Of a stretch of DNA of 46,086 nt, positions 37,890 to 46,086 are shown one piece after another (position 1 is the first letter of the stretch; every line of letters starts with the position of its first letter). Both the position numbers and the translations under genes were made by a program. The notes beneath the pieces were generated by a model. It did not search any database. It was not told the DNA's origin and saw nothing but the letters and a program-made list of their open reading frames with translations. The stretch spans positions 1-46,086 of the forward strand of contig NW_004086191.1 in the NCBI RefSeq assembly GCF_000220395.1. The letters are read 5' to 3'. Source of the DNA: Ichthyophthirius multifiliis. Its lineage: Eukaryota > Ciliophora > Oligohymenophorea > Hymenostomatida.

Positions 37890-38318
37890 TCATTTATTCT
37901 TATTTTTTAAACGAGATTTGACGACTTAATCTAATAAATCTAATAATCTAAATATTCAAATGGTTCTAAACCATTAAATACTAAAGACCTTGGAAAATAT
38001 TAATTACATATTATAAACCAAAAAACTTAAGGAGTTATCAAACTGCCTATCATTTTTTATATTTTGTAAAATAAAAATAAATAAATTAAATAAATAAAAA
38101 AAATGTAATATTTTTTTTTTTATTTTATATTTATATTTAAGTAATTACATTAATTGCTATTTTAGATCTAAGTAAACTAAGAAAAATAATTATTTGATTT
38201 GTTATTCTCAACAAGCTTTTCTAAGAGATAATTTTTCGTATTCTTTTTTTTTATCTTTAAATTTATTAAATTTTACAAAAAATAAAATAATAGAATTTAA
38301 AGATACTAACGATTCCAT
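37890..38318 (-). CDS. Small unknown two-exon protein
   Basis: ATG is the complement of 38316-38318 (MES...). Exon material includes NNKSNNYFSQFTQIQ and an intron 38047-38148 (GT-AG) leads to LITPQVFWFIICNQYFPRSL and NGLEPFEYLDYQIYQIKSS. The second exon looks well conserved, with one short hydrophobic patch. A 5' intron starting right after ATGGAATC is possible and would give KEYEKLSLRKAC in place of a hydrophobic stretch. In the final exon no TGA follows in frame unless one base is added in the A-run near 37907-37912; with it the stop is 37890-37892. Family not recognised; a small mitochondrial complex subunit is conceivable but unsupported. Confidence 0.55.
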
Positions 38319-39751
38319 TTTTGTTTTGTTTTTAGTTTTGTGTTTATTATAAGATAATTTTTTTTGAAGAATAATAAAATAATAGTTTTTCTTTAATATA
38401 ATTCAAATTTTTTATTTTAATTTAAAATTAAAATAGTAATTATTTTACTTTAAATATATTTTTATCTATTTTTATATAATTCAAGAACATTTGTATTCAT
38501 TTTACATTAAAATAATTAAATATTATAATTATATTTTGTAGTTTATTTTTACTTTTACATTTACTTAATTGCCAAAAAAAATTATTTTTATTAAAATTCT
38601 ATTTATTATATTAAAATTAAAGAAGAAAGTATTATTATTTTTTATTAAAAATAAAAATTTCTTTTAATATGAAAAAAAAGGTATGTTTTTTTTGCTTTTT
38701 TTATATTGTGAATTTGATATTTATTTTAATATATATTTTTAAAATTTTAATAATATTAGCAAACAACTATATGTTATTAAATTTTAATTTTAATTTTTAA
38801 TTTATTTTTATTATTAATAAAATTAGAGGTAATAAAATTAAGTAGAGCAAATATAAATTTTACTTATTTATAAATAAAAGAAAAAAAAAAAAATATTTAT
38901 TAAAAAATCTTTTTATTTATATTAATAAATCATGATATAATATTTTTATTTGTATATTAATAACTTTATTTTATCAATTTTTTAGAAGATACAATTAATA
39001 GTACCAATTTATTAATTTAAATATATTTGATAATAATATAAATACGTCAAATAAAAATTATTATATAAACTAAATTGGCTATTAAGCTAATTAACATATT
39101 ATTTGCTTTTTTATTTGATTTTCTTAATAAATAATATAGTTTTAAAGATTTGATTTTTATTATATTAATAAATGATATTATTTAAATAATATTTATATAT
39201 TATTATAATTTAATATTATACCAAAATAAATAGTATTATATTATTATATGACGAATATATAAATCAAATAAAAATATTATAAATTAAAAATTATTTGATT
39301 TATTAATTTTTGTAAACTATATTAATTCCATATTAAATAAAATATTATTTTCATATAAAATAAAATAATATTTATTCATATTTTTTTTTTTAAAAAAAAA
39401 AACTCAATAAAGGAAAAGAGAGAAAAAATAGATATAAACGACCCTTAATTTTGTTGATTAAATTTTTTTAAAAAATTACAGAAATAATAAAATAAAAATT
39501 TTAGAAGAATAATTTAAAATTTTCATGATACCTAAAATAATAATAAATTATACATTTTTTATTATATATTTGAATAAAATAATTAAAATTAACAAGCGAA
39601 AAAATATACTAAACTATAATAAATAATTTTTAAATTTTTATATTTTATAAATGCTATTTTTTAAAATAAAATCAAATAGATTATTAATTTATAATCAAAA
39701 TTTAAAAGCATTCAATAAATTTAATAAAAAAATAAAATTAAAAGAAACAAA
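38319..39751. other. 1.4-kb divergent A/T-only spacer
   Basis: The longest gene-free stretch. Almost only A and T, with a few T or A homopolymers (for example around 39380-39403). It separates the small unknown gene (-) from the TTLL gene (+), so it should contain both promoters. I see no coding frame, RNA gene, large inverted repeat or transposon-like feature. Confidence 0.6.
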
Positions 39752-42605
<2,854 letters not shown>

Positions 42606-42650
42606 TATTATTAAAAATAAATTGGTTTCAGAAATATATATTCAATATAT

Positions 42651-42681
<31 letters not shown>

Positions 42682-43842
42682 TTTTAATTAATTTATTTTA
42701 TTTTATTTATATATAATTAATTTTATATAATTTATTCTTCTTAAAAATTAAAAAAAATTATTTTATCTTTTATTAACGTATTTCTTTGCTTTATTTATTA
42801 ATTAAATTCTTCGAATTCTTTATTTTTCTGGATTTTCTTTTGGTGGAATTTCTGCTTATATTTTGAGTTACTTACTATCCATTATACAGTTTACCATATT
42901 TAGTATTTTTAGACGGACGATTTTGTTATTTTATTAATAATTTTTATTTTATAATATAATTTGCTCATTTTTATTTTTTAAATTATTTAAATATAAAATT
43001 TTAGGTCATAAATATAAATTATATTTTAATATATTTTTTCGAATTCAGCATATATTTAAGCATTTTTCTTTTTTAATGTATTATGTTTAATTCTAATTAA
43101 TTATTATTTTTTAAAAATTTCTATTTTTATTATTATAATTTTTTGTTTTTATTTTAATTTATAAATAAAAAATAACTTTAATTTTAATTTTATTACTTTC
43201 ATGTTAAAATACTTATTTTTCTGTTTTTGTGAATTTATTCTTTTAAATTTTAGTAAAAACTATTTATATATATAGGCATATATATTAGTTTCATAATTAT
43301 CTAATTTTTAAATCATTAATAAGATTTTTATTATATAATTATATAATTTTTTTTCTTTATAAACTAAAAATAAAATATTATAATATTCTTGATAAACATT
43401 TTAAAAAAGATAATATAATTTATAATTTATTTTAATAGAAATTAAAAACTAAATATTTATTTTTAATAAAATATTTTTCCCCTTAATTTTTTTTTATTAT
43501 CTATTAATATGAAATACTAATATCTTTATTTTTTACAATTTTATTTTGAATTTCACTATTTTGTTAATATCAATAAACCAATAATCTTAAATTTTTAAAA
43601 AATGGTTTTATATTAATTACAAATTTTTAAATTTATTATAACTGTTTAAAATTTGCTTTATTTTTTTTAAATTAAAAATATTTAATATTTATATATATTT
43701 CAAAGTAAAAAAATTTTAAATATAATTAAATAAAAATTAGAAAATATAAAATTATTATATATTTTTATAAATAAAATAAAAGTTAAAGATAATTTTATTT
43801 TAATATTTTTACTAAATTTATTATTATTTAAAATAAAAAAAA
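42606..43842. other. 1.2-kb spacer upstream of ubiquitin-L40
   Basis: Very A/T-rich DNA between two plus-strand genes, starting with a TTTA microsatellite. It must contain the promoter of the highly expressed ubiquitin-L40 gene, but no defined element is visible. No coding frame of gene-like composition. Confidence 0.55.
42650..42685. repeat. (TTTA)n microsatellite
   Basis: About nine perfect tetranucleotide units shortly after the TTLL stop codon. Confidence 0.95.
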
Positions 43843-44232
43843 ATGTAAATTTTTGTTAAAACCTTAACTGGAAAAACTATTACATTAGACGTAGAAGCTT
43901 CTGATTCAATTGAAAACGTAAAAGCCAAGATTTAAGATAAGGAAGGTATTCCTCCAGATTAATAAAGATTAATTTTCGCAGGAAAATAATTAGAAGATGG
44001 AAGAACACTTTCAGATTACAATATTTAAAAGGAGTCAACTCTCCATTTAGTTTTAAGATTAAGAGGCGGAGCAATGGAACCTACTATTGCGGCTCTAGCA
44101 AAAAAATATAATTGTGAAAAAAAAGTATGCAGAGATTGTTATGCAAGATTACCCCCTAAAGCAACTAATTGCAGAAAGAGAAAATGCGGACATTCTAATT
44201 AATTAAGAATGAAAAAGAAACCAAAAGAGTGA
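43843..44232 (+). CDS. RPL40: Ubiquitin-ribosomal protein L40 fusion
   Basis: 129 residues, no intron, ATG 43843 to TGA 44230-44232. Residues 1-76 are ubiquitin: [20 protein letters not shown] at the start, lysines including K48 and K63 in place ([25 protein letters not shown]), and the RLRGG end for processing. Residues 77-129 are ribosomal protein L40 (eL40) with its four-cysteine zinc site ([26 protein letters not shown]) and basic tail. Deubiquitinases release ubiquitin and L40 goes to the 60S subunit. All glutamines here, including residue 2, are TAA codons, and the only TGA is at the expected end, which fixes the genetic code for the window. The base preceding the start is A-rich (AAAAAAAATG). 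Composition is richer in G/C than neighbours, as expected for a highly expressed gene. Confidence 0.99.
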
Positions 44233-44769
44233 TTTATAAAAATAAATATGTTTAATAAAATAAAAATAATAATTTTATATTTTTATTGTTATTTTCTTTA
44301 TATTCTGTTATATTTTTTAAACAAAATTAATATAAATATTTAAAATAATAGATAAATATTCTTATTTATGAAAGAAAAAATAATAAAAATATTTATAAGA
44401 AGATAATATAAATGAAATAATATTTATATTAATATTTTATTTTATTTTCTTTCATTTTATTATTTTTTTAATAAAAGAAATTATTTTTATTTTAAATATA
44501 TAAAATAGAGGAAAATATTTAATATAATAATATAAAAAATACGAGAAATTAAACAATATAAAATTAAAAAATATATGTAGAAATAAATATAATTAATTAA
44601 ATTTTATAATAATTTTATATAATAAAGCAAATATATAATTTTTTTTTTTTCCTCAAAATATTATATAAAGTAAAACTAAATAAATAAACAATTAATAATA
44701 ATGAAAAAATATTTTTATATATATTTTTTAATTATTTTATTTGATTTCTAATATTTTTTTTTTTTTTTT
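44233..44769. other. Convergent intergenic spacer
   Basis: A/T-rich spacer between the stop codons of ubiquitin-L40 (+) and the Dbf4-like gene (-). Several homopolymers; no gene. Confidence 0.5.
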
Positions 44770-46072
44770 TCATACTTTATTTTTTAATTTAAAAAAGTTA
44801 TTAAATTCTTAACCTTATTTTTATATTTTATTAATTTCGTTTATTTTTTATTATTTTCTTATATTATCTTTTATTTCGCATTCTTTTTCTAAATTAGCAT
44901 CCTACATATTCCTTTTTCCATTAATAGTAAAATTAAACTCACCATTAAAATCTCCTACTGCATTTTATTAATTATAAGGAATAGTATTTGAATATTATCC
45001 ATATAAGAAATTTGTATTATTATTGTTTATTTCATTAATTTTTGTAGACAAAGTTTTATCAAATTTAGCTATTTTATTAGGAATTTAATAATTATTATTA
45101 TTATTTTTTTAATAAGAATCATCAAAAATATCAAATGTATCGTTTGTATACTATTATTCAGTTAAAGATTCAGAGTTTGTTATTTATTGTAATATTTAAA
45201 ATTAAGAAATTTAGTTTTATCTAATTTCGATTTAAATACTTTAACTTATATTTGTTATAAGTTAAGTAAATTTATTGTTTCTAAAATTTTTTTATGATTT
45301 TATGATTTGACATGCTAATTTATAATATTTTAAAAAAATAAAATAATTTTTTTTATATTTTTTTATTACATTTAAATAATCATCATATTATTATTTGCAA
45401 ACACAACAATAATTATGTCTTTTTCCTGGTTTTGGTTAAAGCTTTTATAAAAATAATAAATATAATAAAAATAAATAAATATAATAATATAATAAATTAA
45501 AAAAAAAGTAAAAATTTAATTAAAATACTAATTATTTCTTATGTTATGTGTATTCTGTTATTTTGTTTTAATGGTCATTAATGTGTCGTTAATTATTTTT
45601 GTCATAGTATATCTGGATTTATAAAATTAATTAAAAAAAATATTTTTATAAGTATTTTACCTTATCAAAATTCATTATAAATCCAGGTATATGAGGTTAG
45701 AAATCCAAAAGTAATTTAGGAACAATACTAATATTTTGTTTGTAATCAATACTATTTTATATTTATGAATATTACGATTTTATTATAATATATTATTATT
45801 ATTTAATTACTTGTATTAGGGAGTGTAATCAACTATTATTTCAAATGGGTAATAGCATTGTTTAGTTTTAGGAGTTATTATTAAATAGTTATGAATATTT
45901 TTTTAAATTATTAGTTAAATCGGTTTTTTCGAACTTAATTTAAAAGTAATACAATAATAATTATATACGGAAGATGTTTATTTTTTACCTTTCTTTAAGC
46001 TTTTCTACTTTTTTAGGTTTGTTTTTAGATCCTACGGGTCTACCTCTTTTTCTTTTAATTTCGTTGTTTTAC
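44770..46072 (-). CDS. Dbf4-like protein, AT-hook and DBF zinc finger (5' partial)
   Basis: The gene enters from the right edge; its start is missing. First visible exon: EIKRKRGRPVGSKNKPKKVE, a classical AT-hook (RGRP core) in a basic context. Introns that keep phase: 45934-45988, 45752-45810, 45613-45660, 45442-45528, 45315-45369. Exons 2-4 give CYYPFEIIVDYTPQYN and SIVPKLLLDFQPHIPGF, resembling motif M of Dbf4, the part that activates Cdc7 kinase. Then KPGKRHNYCCVCKQQYDDYL and NHVKSQNHKKI make a C-x2-C-x9-H-x5-H finger, the DBF-type zinc finger (motif C). The 3' part is N-rich (NDTFDIFDDSYQKNNNN) and ends GQEFNNFFKLKNKV-TGA. Dbf4 with Cdc7 fires replication origins, so a DDK regulatory subunit is the best guess. 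A frame break occurs after the zinc finger near 45185-45200. The N-terminal BRCT-like region, if present, is outside the window. Confidence 0.72.
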
Positions 46073-46073
46073 N
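46073..46073. other. Ambiguous base N near contig edge
   Basis: The only N in the window, immediately followed by a T10 run and AAAA at the end. It points to an assembly edge or low-quality homopolymer and explains why the 5' part of the last gene is absent. Confidence 0.9.
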
Positions 46074-46086
46074 TTTTTTTTTAAAA

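Noticed and set aside
43880-44074. Minus-strand open frame
   Set aside because: Lies wholly inside and antisense to ubiquitin-L40.

Overview
The window reads as nuclear DNA of an oligohymenophorean ciliate. It is extremely A+T rich and makes sense only if TAA and TAG encode glutamine and TGA is the sole stop. The clearest proof is the ubiquitin-L40 gene at 43843-44232: an intron-free, full-length match whose conserved glutamines (including residue 2) are all TAA. Genes are split by short GT-AG introns (about 40-105 nt), have no operon-like overlaps, and lie in flanks made almost only of A and T. The composition fits Ichthyophthirius multifiliis or a close relative better than Tetrahymena; that species assignment is inference. 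Standard-code open frames in this window are meaningless.

Layout, left to right: a coiled-coil protein (+, its start not visible); a secreted-then-membrane protein of a ciliate family (+, 1925-4126); an uncharacterised 632-residue protein (-) and a coiled-coil protein (-); a giant cysteine-rich surface protein (-, 7777-13039); the autophagy E2 enzyme Atg3 (-); a two-RRM RNA-binding protein (+); a SHAQKYF-type Myb protein (-); a long TPR-like/coiled-coil protein (-, 18350-22287); a small unknown protein (-); another long coiled-coil protein (-); a FYVE-spaced zinc-finger protein (-); an unknown acidic-tailed protein (+); a long TPR protein resembling CABIN1/Hir3 (+, 28994-34272); a multi-PHD chromatin protein (-); a small unknown protein (-); a TTLL-family tubulin polyglutamylase (+); ubiquitin-L40 (+); and, cut by the right edge, a Dbf4-like protein with an AT-hook and a DBF-type zinc finger (-).

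Functionally this is ordinary eukaryotic housekeeping (ubiquitin/ribosome, autophagy, chromatin, replication control, cilia) mixed with ciliate-specific membrane and coiled-coil proteins. I see no mobile element, CRISPR array, rRNA, tRNA or defence system, and no clearly new multi-gene system.

At least eight genes show one-base frame breaks at homopolymers, and in the resolvable cases one A (sense strand) is missing. The best example interrupts an invariant PHD-family motif. This looks like systematic homopolymer under-calling in the assembly rather than gene decay, and anyone using the gene models should expect it. A single N at 46073 and the homopolymer around it suggest a contig edge.
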